A DNA stretch of 64,000 bases from the NCBI RefSeq assembly GCF_000719135.1, contig NZ_JOEK01000001.1, positions 1 to 64,000 of the forward strand, in the 5' to 3' direction. A program made the position numbers and the translations under genes. The notes beneath the pieces are model-generated. The model made no database searches and was not told where the DNA came from. It saw nothing but the letters and a program-made list of their open reading frames with translations. The DNA is from Streptomyces avicenniae. GTDB taxonomy: Bacteria; Actinomycetota; Actinomycetes; Streptomycetales; Streptomycetaceae. Of the stretch, positions 48,153-56,813 are shown in pieces. Numbering within the stretch: the first letter of the stretch is position 1; each line of letters starts with the position of its first letter.

Positions 48153-48683
48153 TCAGGCGAACCGGGTCGGGCCGAGGCCGTCGTCCTCGTCGTCGTCCGC
48201 GCCGCCGCCCTGCCTCGTGCCGCCAGGACCCTCGTCCCCGTCCTCGCCGTCGCCGTCGATCAGCACCGGCGAGCCGTGGTGGCTCCACAGGCGCCAGCCG
48301 CCGTCGGGGGCGCGGCGGAAGACGTTGGTCGCCACGACCAGGCCGCCGACCAGCGGCCCGGCCGAACCGTCCTCCTCCGCGGGGCCGCCGCTGAGGATGT
48401 TCTCGGTACAGGTGACGAGCGCCGTGTCGGCGATGACGGACACCTCGACGTCCGTCAGGAAGAACTGGATGTACTCGGTGTTGGCCATGATGAGGGCGTA
48501 GCTGCGCAGCACCTCGCCGCGCCCGCTGATCACCGGCCAGCCCGGGTGGACGACGCTGATGCCCTCGTGGTCGAGCCAGCGGGCGCCCATCGCGTCGAGG
48601 TCGGCGCTCTCCAGCGCCTCGTACAGGGCCGTGTTGGCGGCCGTGACCGCCTCGACGTCGGTGTCCGCGCCGCCGCCGCTCAT
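48153..48683 (-). CDS. SnoaL/NTF2-like protein
   Basis: A 176-residue protein with an NTF2-like fold (VTAANTALYEALESADLDAMGARWL, WPVISGRGEVLRSYALIM, VSVIADTALVTCTENIL, WRLWSHHGSPVLI), then a disordered acidic tail (DDDEDDGLG). It is coupled to folP by ATGA. Families of this type are enzymes or ligand-binding proteins; a role beside folate synthesis is common in streptomycetes but unexplained. Confidence 0.85.
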   Translation of the reverse strand: MSGGGADTDVEAVTAANTALYEALESADLDAMGARWLDHEGISVVHPGWPVISGRGEVLRSYALIMANTEYIQFFLTDVEVSVIADTALVTCTENILSGGPAEEDGSAGPLVGGLVVATNVFRRAPDGGWRLWSHHGSPVLIDGDGEDGDEGPGGTRQGGGADDDEDDGLGPTRFA

Positions 48684-49570
48684 CCGGCCTCCCCCGTGGG
48701 TTCCCCTGCCCGCTCCCCCGCCGCCGCGACCGCACCGGCGACGCGCACGGCGTCGGCGCTGGCCCGCACCTCGTGCACCCGCACCGCCCAGGCGCCCGCC
48801 GCCGCGGCGAGCGCGCTGACGGCTGCGGTGGCGGCGTCCCGTTCCCTGGCACGCGGCGGCGTGCCGCCAGGCCCGGCCAGCACACGGCCGAGGAACCGTT
48901 TGCGGGAGGCGGCGACCAGCAGCGGGCGGCCGAGCGCGGCGCGCAGGCGCGGCGTCGCGGCCAGCAGCGCGAGGTCGTGCTCCGCCGTCTTGGCGAAGCC
49001 GAGACCGGGGTCGGCGATCAGCCGGTCGGCGGCGATGCCGCCCGCCTCGGCGGCGTCCAGCGCGCGGCGCAGCTCGTCCAGCACCTCGGCGACGACGTCG
49101 CCGTACCGTGCGCGGTCGTTCATGTCGATGCTCTGGCCGCGCCAGTGCATGACGACGAACGGCACGCCCGCCTCGGCCACCACCGGGATCATCGCGGGAT
49201 CGGCCCTGCCGCCGCTGACGTCGTTGACGAGCGCCGCCCCGGCGGCGACGGCGCGTCCGGCCACCGAGGCGCGCATCGTGTCCACGCTCACCGGCACCCC
49301 CTCGGCGGCCAGGGCCTCCACCACCGGCAGGACGCGGCGCAGTTCCTCGGCCTCGTCCACCCGGCTGGCACCCGGACGGGTCGATTCCCCGCCGACGTCG
49401 ATGAGGTCGGCGCCCTGCGCGATCAGGTCGAGCCCGCGCTTGACGGCCTGCCCGGTGTCGAACCAGCGCCCGCCGTCCGAGAAGGAGTCGGGGGTGACGT
49501 TGACCACCCCCATCACCGCGCAGCGGTCCCACCCGGGGAGTCCTGTCACCTGGCCGTGCGCGATGCTCAT
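48680..49570 (-). CDS. folP: dihydropteroate synthase
   Basis: FolP condenses p-aminobenzoate with hydroxymethyl-dihydropterin pyrophosphate and is the sulfonamide target. The 296-residue TIM-barrel protein shows the pterin-site VMGVVNVTPDSFSDGG, DVGGESTRPGA, LVNDVSGG, and ADPGLGFAKT. The C-terminal pterin-site Arg lies in RVHEVRASADAVRVA (normally RVHDV). It is chosen to begin at ATG 49570; TACCCT (49577-49582) ends 6 bases before it, a leaderless pattern. Confidence 0.96.
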   Translation of the reverse strand: MSIAHGQVTGLPGWDRCAVMGVVNVTPDSFSDGGRWFDTGQAVKRGLDLIAQGADLIDVGGESTRPGASRVDEAEELRRVLPVVEALAAEGVPVSVDTMRASVAGRAVAAGAALVNDVSGGRADPAMIPVVAEAGVPFVVMHWRGQSIDMNDRARYGDVVAEVLDELRRALDAAEAGGIAADRLIADPGLGFAKTAEHDLALLAATPRLRAALGRPLLVAASRKRFLGRVLAGPGGTPPRARERDAATAAVSALAAAAGAWAVRVHEVRASADAVRVAGAVAAAGERAGEPTGEAG

Positions 49571-49576
49571 GGCACC

Positions 49577-49582
49577 AGGGTA
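49577..49582 (-). promoter_or_regulatory. -10 hexamer for a leaderless folP mRNA
   Basis: TACCCT on the minus strand ends 6 bases before the folP ATG. Confidence 0.45.
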
Positions 49583-49752
49583 GGGGCAGGTACGGCGGCC
49601 CCGCCGCCGCGCCGACGGGAACATCCGGCGGCCGTGCGGCGCTGACCGAAGGTGTCGGCCCTTCGCAGGTAGATTCGATTACCACGCCGCCCGCGCCTGA
49701 CCTGGAGGACGGCACGACATCAGCGCACGACTGCGGAGAGGGAGTGAGCGCC

Positions 49753-50112
49753 GTGGACCGTATAGCCCTGCGCGGACTGAGCGGCAGAGGATTCCACGGG
49801 GTGCTCCCGAGGGAACGTGAGGAAGGACAGACGTTCGTCGTCGATGTCGTCCTCGGCCTCGACACCCGGCCCGCCGCCGACGCCGACGATCTCGCGCGCA
49901 CGGTGGACTACGGGGAGGTCGCGGAACAGGTCGTCGCGGTCGTCACCGGTGAGCCGTGCGACCTGATCGAGACGCTGGCCCAGCGCATCGCCGACCGGTG
50001 CCTCGCGCCGGAGGCCGTACAGGAGGCAGAGGTCACGGTGCACAAGCCCCAGGCGCCGATCACCGTTCCCTTCGACGACGTGACCATCACCATCAAGCGG
50101 AGCCGAACATGA
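49753..50112 (+). CDS. folB: dihydroneopterin aldolase
   Basis: FolB cleaves dihydroneopterin to hydroxymethyl-dihydropterin. The 119-residue protein has the family's IALRGLSGRGFHGVLPREREEGQ, VDYGEVA, LIETLAQRIAD and VHKPQAPI. I place the start at GTG 49753, eight bases after GAGAGGGAG, although a GTG at 49744 is in frame. It is coupled to folK by ATGA. Confidence 0.95.
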   Translation: MDRIALRGLSGRGFHGVLPREREEGQTFVVDVVLGLDTRPAADADDLARTVDYGEVAEQVVAVVTGEPCDLIETLAQRIADRCLAPEAVQEAEVTVHKPQAPITVPFDDVTITIKRSRT

Positions 50113-50717
50113 CACCCTCGCACGCCTCCTCCCCCGACCCGACCGTCCAGCCGGTGCCCGCGTCCGTCGTCCGTCAGGTGGACGCCGCGGACTCCACGCT
50201 CCACAACCCGCACCGCGCCGTGCTCTCGCTCGGCAGCAACCTGGGCAATCGCCTCGACACCCTCCAGGGCGCCATCGACGCGCTGGAGGACACTCCAGGG
50301 GTGCGGGTGAAAGCCGTGTCGCCCGTCTACGAGACGGAGCCGTGGGGCGTCGATCCCGGCAGCCAGCCGACGTACTTCAACGCCGTGGTGCTCCTGAAGA
50401 CCACGCTGCCGCCCGCCTCCCTGCTGGAGCGCGCGCAGGCGATCGAGGAGGCGTACCGGCGCGTGCGCGACACCCGCTGGGGGCCACGCACCCTGGACGT
50501 GGACATCATCAGCTACCAGGGCGTCACCTCGGCCGATCCCGCCCTCACGCTGCCCCATCCCCGGGTGCACGAGCGGGCGTTCGTCCTCGTACCCTGGCAC
50601 GACGTCGATCCCGACGCCGAGGTGCCGGGCCACGGCGAGGTCGCGTCGCTCCTCGACGGGATCACGGAGCGGGGCGTGACGCCCCGGCCCGACCTGACGC
50701 TCGTCCTCCCGGACTGA
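50109..50717 (+). CDS. folK: 6-hydroxymethyl-7,8-dihydropterin pyrophosphokinase
   Basis: FolK pyrophosphorylates the FolB product. The 202-residue protein has SLGSNLGNRLDTLQGA, VSPVYETEPWG, FNAVVLLKTTLPP, and the catalytic RWGPRTLDVDIISY with LPHPRVHERAFVLVP. A 40-residue N-terminal extension precedes the domain. The ATG 50109 overlaps the folB stop. Confidence 0.96.
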   Translation: MTPSHASSPDPTVQPVPASVVRQVDAADSTLHNPHRAVLSLGSNLGNRLDTLQGAIDALEDTPGVRVKAVSPVYETEPWGVDPGSQPTYFNAVVLLKTTLPPASLLERAQAIEEAYRRVRDTRWGPRTLDVDIISYQGVTSADPALTLPHPRVHERAFVLVPWHDVDPDAEVPGHGEVASLLDGITERGVTPRPDLTLVLPD

Positions 50718-50809
50718 CCCCGGCGGGGAGGCGCCCGGCGGAACGGAACGCCCCCGCCGCTCGTCTCTCCCCTCGACCCCCGCCCCCGACCACGACGGAC
50801 TCCATCGCT

Positions 50810-51316
50810 GTGAACCAACTGCGGATCAGGACGCTGGCCGCGCTGTTCGCCGGTGCCCTCGCGCTGTGCTGGGCGGCCTCAGGGCTGTGGGAGTCGCTGG
50901 ACAACACGCTCCCCGCCGTCCCCCTGCTCGCCCCGGTCATCCTCGCGCTCATCGCGGCCGTGCTGCTCGCGACCGCCCTCTCGCTGCGCGGCAGGCTGCG
51001 CGCGCAGCGCGAACGGCGGCCGGACGCGCGGCCCGTGGACCGCATGATGGCGGCGCGCGCCGTCGTCTTCGGGCAGGCGAGCGCGCTGGTGTCCGCCCTG
51101 ATGGGCGGCGCGTACGGGGGGCTCGGGCTGTACCTCGTCCTGTACCGGCTGGACGTGGCGAACCGCCGCGACCAGGCCCTTTACGCGGGGTTGGCCGTGG
51201 TCGCGGCGGTCGCCGTCATCGCGGCGGCGCTGCTGCTGGAGCGCGTCTGCCGCCTGCCGGACGGGGACGACGACGAGGACGGCGGACGCGGCGGCCCGCT
51301 GCGTCATCCCGTCTAG
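50810..51316 (+). CDS. DUF3180 membrane protein
   Basis: A 168-residue protein with four TM helices (AALFAGALALCWAASGLW, LLAPVILALIAAVLLATAL, SALMGGAYGGLGLYLVLY, GLAVVAAVAVIAAALL) and the DUF3180 pattern; DUF3180 genes usually follow folK in actinobacteria. The GTG start at 50810 has no good ribosome site. The function is unknown. It ends before the palindromic terminator at 51372-51401. Confidence 0.86.
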   Translation: MNQLRIRTLAALFAGALALCWAASGLWESLDNTLPAVPLLAPVILALIAAVLLATALSLRGRLRAQRERRPDARPVDRMMAARAVVFGQASALVSALMGGAYGGLGLYLVLYRLDVANRRDQALYAGLAVVAAVAVIAAALLLERVCRLPDGDDDEDGGRGGPLRHPV

Positions 51317-51371
51317 CCTCCGGCCGACCCCGCTCCCGGTGTGGTGAGCGGGCGCCGCGACGTCCTCGCGG

Positions 51372-51401
51372 TGGTCGGCCACCGGCGCCGGTGGCCGACC
51401 A
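51372..51401. terminator. perfect 30-bp palindrome, probable terminator of the folB-folK-DUF3180 operon
   Basis: TGGTCGGCCACCGGC (51372-51386) is followed without spacer by its exact reverse complement (51387-51401). It lies 55 bases after the DUF3180 stop. As RNA it folds into a stable stem of about 13 bp with a small loop. Confidence 0.72.
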
Positions 51402-51801
51402 TCGCTTCCCCCCCTCGGGCACTTCCGGCGGACCCGGACCTCCGTCCCGGTGCGCACGCAGGTGCATGCGGGCGCACCGGGCCGGAAGCCCCGCCGGAAG
51501 CCGAGTGGTCCTTCGGTGAACTCCGTCCCGCGGCTGTCGCCGCGTGCCTCGGTGACCGCGGTCGGGCGGGGACACCCACAGGTGTGCCCCACGCCGTCCC
51601 GCGCTCACCGAGGCGGTCGTCCCTCCCTCCTTCCGGCCGACCTCGCCGCCCTGTGCGACAGCGTGCCGGTCCGGCAAGGGACGTGATCGATTCTGCAAGG
51701 CCGCCTTCTTGTTGCGCAGCCCTCTTCCGCCCTCCGCAACAAAACACGAAGCCGCAGGTCACAGCTCTTCGCGACGGCGTCGTCCCGGAACCTCCACACC
51801 G
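51402..51801. other. intergenic region with several dyad structures, no gene
   Basis: No convincing gene lies here; the frames have no ribosome site and mixed codon use. It contains nested dyads. The outer stem cttccggc/gccggaag (51422-51429 with 51481-51488) encloses the inner stem cccggtgcgc/gcgcaccggg (51446-51455 with 51472-51481). Further on, TTGTTGCG (51709-51716) pairs with CGCAACAA (51735-51742). A stable untranslated RNA or a protein site is possible. Confidence 0.5.
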
Positions 51802-51831
51802 TTGCGGGGCCGGGAAGCGCCCCGATACCGT
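51802..51831 (+). promoter_or_regulatory. promoter candidate for the STAND-WD40 gene
   Basis: TTGCGG (51802-51807) and TACCGT (51826-51831) are 18 bases apart and would give a leader of about 44 bases to the GTG at 51882. Confidence 0.5.
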
Positions 51832-51881
51832 CACGGAGAGTCCGGCCCGGGGGGCAGGGCCGAGGGGGAGGGGAGCTGAGC

Positions 51882-54800
51882 GTGGGACGTCAGGAGAACC
51901 CGCTGCCGACGGGGGACGGGCCGGTTCCGCGGTTCGCCGCCCAGTTACGCGCGCTGCGCCGGGAGGCCGGGGGGATCACGTACCGGGCGATGGCGCGGGG
52001 CACGCCCTACACCGTGCCCACGCTGTCGCGCGCGGCCGGGGGCGAGCAACTGCCCTCGCTGCCCGTGGCTCTGGCGTACGTGGAGGCGTGCGGCGGGGAC
52101 ACGGCGGCGTGGGAGGAACGCTGGCGCCGCGCGGCCGAGGAGGTCACCGCGGAGCCGGTCGGCGACGACGAGGACGTGGCGCCGTACCAGGGGCTGTCGC
52201 GGTTCGAACCGGGCGACAGCGGGCGGTTCTTCGGCCGGGAGGAACTGGCCGCCGATCTGGTGGGCCTGGTGCGGGCGCACCGGTTCACGGCCGTGTTCGG
52301 CCCGTCGGGCAGCGGGAAGTCCTCCCTGCTGCGGGCCGGTCTCCTCCCCGCGCTCCAGAGCCCGCCCGCACCGTACGAGCGGCCCGCGGCCCTCCGTATC
52401 TGCACGCCGGGCCCGCACCCCGCGCGGACCGCCGCCAAGGTCCTGACCCCAGCGCCGGGCCGGGGGGACACCGTCGTCGTGGTGGACCAGTTCGAGGAAC
52501 TCTTCACCCTCTGCCGCGACCCCGCCGAGCGCGCCGCGTTCATCGACCGGCTCCTGGCCGTCCGTGAGGAGGACGGCGGGCTGCGCGTCGTCGTCGCCGT
52601 CCGCGCCGACTTCTACCCCCGCTGCGCCGAGCACCCCGGCCTGGCGGACGCGCTGAACGCCGCCAGCCTCCTGGTCGGCCCCATGACCGGCGACCAGTTA
52701 CGCCAGGCCGTCGTCGGCCCCGCGCGGGTCGCGGGGCTCGTCGTGGAGCGCCCGCTCACCGCGCGCGTGCTGGAGGACGTGCGGGAGCAGCCCGGCGGGT
52801 TGCCGCTGATGTCCCACGCGCTGCTGGAGACCTGGCGGCGCCGCAAGGGCCGGACGCTCACCCTGGCCGGGTACGAGGCGGCCGGTGGCGTGCGCGGCGC
52901 CCTCTCCCGTACGGCCGAGGCCACCTGGAGCGCGCTCGGCGACGGGCAGGCGGCGCTCGCCCGGCGGATCCTGCTGCGGCTGATCGCCCCGGGCGACGGC
53001 ACCCCCGACACGCGGCGCCCCGCGCATCGTGACGAGCTCGAATCCGGGGCGGGCGGCGAGGCGGGAGCGGTCGTCGAACACCTCGCGCGGGCACGGCTGA
53101 TCACCCTGGACGACGGCGTGGTCGAGCTGGCCCACGAGGCGCTCCTCACCGCCTGGCCCCGCCTGCACTCGTGGGTCGAGACCGACCGGGAACGCCTGCG
53201 CGTGCACCGCCGCCTCACCGAGGACGCGCAGGCGTGGGACGCCCTCGACCGCGACCCGGGAGCCCTCTACCGCGGCACGCGCCTCGCCACCGCCGAGGAA
53301 TGCCTCCCGCCGGAGCTCCACGACGGCCTCACCGCCACCGAGCGGGAGTTCCTCACCGCGGGCCTGGCGCTGCGCGACGACGAGCGGCGGCGCGCCGCGC
53401 GGACCACGCGCCGCCTGCGTGCCCTCACCGCCACCCTGGCCGGGCTCCTCGCGCTCGCCCTCGTCGCCACCGGCGCCGCCGTCTGGCAGCAACGGCAGGC
53501 CGACACCGCGCAGAAGGCGGCGACCTCCCGCCAGTACGCCGCGCAGTCGAAGGCGCTGCTGGCCACCGACCCGGACCTGGCGTCCCTCCTCGCCATCAGG
53601 GCGTACCGGACGAGCCCCACCGCCGAGGCGGTGACCAGCCTCTACCTGGCCGCCGCGCTGCCGCTGCGACACGTCCTCGACGGGGAGGACAGGGCCGTGA
53701 CGCAGGTGGCCTTCTCCCCCGACGGCGAGAGCCTCGTCTCCGTCGGCAACGAGGGCACGGTCGGTCGGTGGAGCACGGTGACGGGGGAGCTGCACAGCTC
53801 CGTCGTCGTTCCCGCCGTGAACTCGGCCCGGACCGTCGCCGTGAGTCCCGACGGCGCGTCGGTCGCCACCTCGCTGCCGGACCCGGGGGTCAGGGTCTGG
53901 GACACGACGACAGGGGACGCCGTCCTGCTCGCCGAGGAGGACCTCCTCGACCATGAGCGGCTCCAGTTCAGTCCGGGCGGCACCCTTCTGGCCTCCGGAG
54001 GCAGCGCCAGGTTCGAGGTCTTCCTGCGCGACGCGCGCACGGGAGAGGTACGTGTCACCCTCACCGTGGCGTCATCGGTGAGAAGCATGGCGTTCGCCCC
54101 CGACGACCGCACCGTGGCGACCGCCGACAGCGAGGGATCCATAACGCTGTGGGACACGGCGACCGGGAGCCGCCTCGGGACGCCCTTCGGGGAGTCAGGC
54201 GACGCGTTGGCGCTCGCGGTCGGCCCCGGCGCGGCCACCGTGGCCACGAGCAGTTCGGAAGGCAGCGTCGTGCTGCTCGACACGGCGACCGGGCGCCCCG
54301 TGGGCACACCGCTCGTGGGCTCGGAACCCGTGACATCGATGGCTTTCAGCCCGGACGGCGGCACACTCGCCATGGGGAGCGCCGACGGCACCGTCCGGCT
54401 GTGGGACATGGCGGCGGGCCGGCTCGGCCAGACGTTGAGCGGGCACACGGAGGAGATCCTGTCCGTCGCGTTCAGCCCCGACAGCGCCACCCTGGCGACC
54501 GGGAGCCTGGACGGGACGACACGGCTGTGGGACACGACGGTGGGGCAGGTCGGCCGGACGCTCGACGAGCACGCCGGGCCTGTCTCCACCGTCGCGTACT
54601 CCCCGGACGGACGGTCCCTGGTCACGGCCGGTCACGACGAGACGGCGCGGCTGTGGGAGCTGTCTTCCGGACGGGCCGAGACCGTCACGACCGAGGACAG
54701 AACGTATGTGGCGACGGTGGGCTTCGGCGCGGACGGCCCCCGGTTCCTCGCCGTCAACGGCTGGAGGGGGATCCAGCTGCATGACGTCACGACCGGCGAC

Positions 54801-55577
54801 CGCGGCCCCGTCCTCTCGCACGAGGACACCCCGCCGCGTGGCCCGGAGGAAGAGTCCCGGTCCGACCCGTACCGATCGGCCGCCTTCGGCGACGGCGCCC
54901 GTGTGCTCGCCGCAGGCGGGCACGACGGATCGGTGCACCTGTGGGAGACGGCCACCGGCGAGGTCTCCGCGGTGCTGGACGGCGGCACCGACCCCGTGAC
55001 CGCGCTCGTCTTCAGCGAGGACGGGAGCACGCTCGCGACCGGCGACGAGGCGGGCATCGTCCGGCTGTGGGACACGGGGACCGGCGAGATCATCGGAACG
55101 CTCACCGACCACACCGGCACGGTGGATGCTCTCGCGTTCGCACCGGACGGGCGCATGCTCGCCACAGGGGGCGCGGACCGTACCGTGCGGTTGTGGGACG
55201 TCGCGACCCAGGAGCCCGACCTCCGGGCGACCGGCCACGCGGACGACATCCGGTCGATGTCCTTCAGCCCCAGGGGCGACACGCTCGCGACGGGCGGTTT
55301 GGACGGGACGGTGCGGCTGTGGGACGTCTGGACCGGTCAGGCACGCCAGACCCTCACGGCCGGAATCGACGCGGTGCGGGCCGTCGCGTTCAGCCCTGAC
55401 GGCGGCACGGTGGCCGCGGGGACGGAAAGGGGCAGGACACTCCTGTGGGACGTCAGCCTCCCCGACCCGGCCGAGGCCGTGGAGACGATCTGCGACGCGC
55501 AGCGCGGGCCCGCCCCCCGCGATGGCGGCATGCCGCATGCCACGGAGCGGGAGGACGACTCCCCCTGCCCGCGCTGA
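51882..55577 (+). CDS. HTH - STAND NTPase (nSTAND1) - TM - WD40 protein
   Basis: A 1231-residue signalling protein. Residues about 15-75 form an XRE-like HTH domain (FAAQLRALRREAGGITYRAM, LAYVEACGG). Residues about 105-480 are an nSTAND1 NTPase: YQGLSRFEPGDSGRFFGRE, P-loop GPSGSGKSSLLRAG (140-153), Walker B DTVVVVDQFEELF and the ELAHEALLTAW end block. A hydrophobic helix follows (about 513-537), and residues about 600-1195 hold fourteen WD40 repeats, enough for two seven-bladed propellers. GTG 51882 follows GGGAG. The propellers should sense a ligand and the STAND module should oligomerise; the output may be transcriptional or membrane-linked. Confidence 0.93.
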   Translation: MGRQENPLPTGDGPVPRFAAQLRALRREAGGITYRAMARGTPYTVPTLSRAAGGEQLPSLPVALAYVEACGGDTAAWEERWRRAAEEVTAEPVGDDEDVAPYQGLSRFEPGDSGRFFGREELAADLVGLVRAHRFTAVFGPSGSGKSSLLRAGLLPALQSPPAPYERPAALRICTPGPHPARTAAKVLTPAPGRGDTVVVVDQFEELFTLCRDPAERAAFIDRLLAVREEDGGLRVVVAVRADFYPRCAEHPGLADALNAASLLVGPMTGDQLRQAVVGPARVAGLVVERPLTARVLEDVREQPGGLPLMSHALLETWRRRKGRTLTLAGYEAAGGVRGALSRTAEATWSALGDGQAALARRILLRLIAPGDGTPDTRRPAHRDELESGAGGEAGAVVEHLARARLITLDDGVVELAHEALLTAWPRLHSWVETDRERLRVHRRLTEDAQAWDALDRDPGALYRGTRLATAEECLPPELHDGLTATEREFLTAGLALRDDERRRAARTTRRLRALTATLAGLLALALVATGAAVWQQRQADTAQKAATSRQYAAQSKALLATDPDLASLLAIRAYRTSPTAEAVTSLYLAAALPLRHVLDGEDRAVTQVAFSPDGESLVSVGNEGTVGRWSTVTGELHSSVVVPAVNSARTVAVSPDGASVATSLPDPGVRVWDTTTGDAVLLAEEDLLDHERLQFSPGGTLLASGGSARFEVFLRDARTGEVRVTLTVASSVRSMAFAPDDRTVATADSEGSITLWDTATGSRLGTPFGESGDALALAVGPGAATVATSSSEGSVVLLDTATGRPVGTPLVGSEPVTSMAFSPDGGTLAMGSADGTVRLWDMAAGRLGQTLSGHTEEILSVAFSPDSATLATGSLDGTTRLWDTTVGQVGRTLDEHAGPVSTVAYSPDGRSLVTAGHDETARLWELSSGRAETVTTEDRTYVATVGFGADGPRFLAVNGWRGIQLHDVTTGDRGPVLSHEDTPPRGPEEESRSDPYRSAAFGDGARVLAAGGHDGSVHLWETATGEVSAVLDGGTDPVTALVFSEDGSTLATGDEAGIVRLWDTGTGEIIGTLTDHTGTVDALAFAPDGRMLATGGADRTVRLWDVATQEPDLRATGHADDIRSMSFSPRGDTLATGGLDGTVRLWDVWTGQARQTLTAGIDAVRAVAFSPDGGTVAAGTERGRTLLWDVSLPDPAEAVETICDAQRGPAPRDGGMPHATEREDDSPCPR

Positions 55578-55590
55578 CGCGGGCAGGGGG
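55561..55590. terminator. bidirectional terminator overlapping the end of the WD40 gene
   Basis: A 13-bp stem (55561-55573 with 55578-55590) with loop CTGA that contains the stop codon (55575-55577). The left arm encodes the last residues PCPR. It also lies 10 bases beyond the stop of the convergent transporter ATPase. Confidence 0.9.
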
Positions 55591-55599
55591 GAGCCGCCG

Positions 55600-56781
55600 T
55601 CAGCCGACGGCCGTGACGGTCTCCAGCTCGACGTCGGCGCGCTCGATCGCGTTGGCGTCCGCGTCGATGGAGCGGCGCAGCGCCTCGTGCAGTCCGGCGG
55701 GGGTGAGGACGCCGAGGAAGCGGTCGTTGTCCGCCGGGTCGAGGACGGCGATCCAACCCGCGTCGTACTGGAGCATCGTGCTGAACGCCTTCTTCAGCGA
55801 CGCGCCCAGCGGCAGCCACGCCTCCATCCGGCGGGCGTGCGCGGAGACCGGCCCCTCGGCGGCCGTACCGGCGTCGGGTATCGGCACCCAGCCGTGCAGC
55901 GTGTCGTCGCCGTCGAGCACGACGGCCCAGCGCGCGCCGGAGTCGCGCATCCCGGCCGCGGCGGCGCTCATCGGGTCGGCGAGGTGGACGACCGGCGGCT
56001 GTTCGAGGTCGCCGCGCTCGACCGGGGTGACCGACAGCCGCTTCAGGCCGCGGTCGCTGCCGACGAACGAGGCGACGTAGTCGTTGGCGGGGGCGCCGAG
56101 CACGGCGGCCGGTGAGTCGAACTGCTCGATGCGGCCCTGCCCGTAGACGGCCATCCGGTCGCCGAGCCTGACGGCCTCCTCGATGTCGTGCGTGACGAAC
56201 AGGACCGTCTTGCGCACCTCGGCCTGGAGCCGGAGGAATTCGTTCTGCAACCGTTCGCGCACCACCGGGTCAACGGCGCCGAAGGGCTCGTCCATCAGCA
56301 GGACGGGCGGGTCGGCGGCCAAGGCGCGGGCGACGCCGACGCGCTGTCGCTGGCCGCCGGAGAGCTGGTCCGGGTACCGGTCGCCGTGGACGGCGGGGTC
56401 GAGACCCACCAGTTCGAGCAGTTCGGCGGCGCGGCGGCGAGCGGTCGCGCGGCGCTCGCCGAGCAGCACGGGGACGGTGGCCGTGTTGTCGAGGATCGTG
56501 CGATGGGGGAAGAGGCCGACCTGCTGGATGACGTAGCCGATGCGGCGGCGCAGCTTGACGGGGTCCTGTTCCGCGACGTCCTGGCCGTCGAACAGGATGC
56601 GGCCCGAGGTGGGTTCCTCCAGCCGGTTGACCATCCGCATCGTGGTGGTCTTCCCACAACCGGAGGGTCCGACGAGGGTCACGATCTCACCCTCGGCCAC
56701 CTCCAGGTTCAGGTCATCGACGGCAACCGTGCCGTCCTGATAACGCTTGGTGACATTCTCGAACCGCAACATGTTCATCAT
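55600..56781 (-). CDS. osmoprotectant (betaine/choline-type) ABC transporter ATP-binding protein with CBS domains
   Basis: A 393-residue OpuCA/ProV-type ATPase: Walker [19 protein letters not shown]-loop [11 protein letters not shown], signature [16 protein letters not shown], Walker [14 protein letters not shown], then two CBS repeats (residues about 255-380; [27 protein letters not shown]) that in the family sense ionic strength or c-di-AMP. DisA in this window would supply c-di-AMP. It is divergent from the permease genes; the start region is only 32 bases wide. Confidence 0.93.
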   Translation of the reverse strand: MMNMLRFENVTKRYQDGTVAVDDLNLEVAEGEIVTLVGPSGCGKTTTMRMVNRLEEPTSGRILFDGQDVAEQDPVKLRRRIGYVIQQVGLFPHRTILDNTATVPVLLGERRATARRRAAELLELVGLDPAVHGDRYPDQLSGGQRQRVGVARALAADPPVLLMDEPFGAVDPVVRERLQNEFLRLQAEVRKTVLFVTHDIEEAVRLGDRMAVYGQGRIEQFDSPAAVLGAPANDYVASFVGSDRGLKRLSVTPVERGDLEQPPVVHLADPMSAAAAGMRDSGARWAVVLDGDDTLHGWVPIPDAGTAAEGPVSAHARRMEAWLPLGASLKKAFSTMLQYDAGWIAVLDPADNDRFLGVLTPAGLHEALRRSIDADANAIERADVELETVTAVG

Positions 56782-56799
56782 TCTGTCAGGTTTAACGAC

Positions 56800-56805
56800 T
56801 AGGGT
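56800..56805 (+). promoter_or_regulatory. -10 hexamer in the 32-base divergent osmoprotectant promoter region
   Basis: TAGGGT ends 8 bases before the ATG at 56814. The two divergent transcripts must share nearly the whole gap. Confidence 0.45.
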
Positions 56806-56813
56806 CGCTGTAC

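Noticed and set aside
51709..51742. TTGTTGCG..CGCAACAA as a terminator
   Set aside because: The stem is only 8 bp with an 18-base loop and no gene end lies nearby on either strand.
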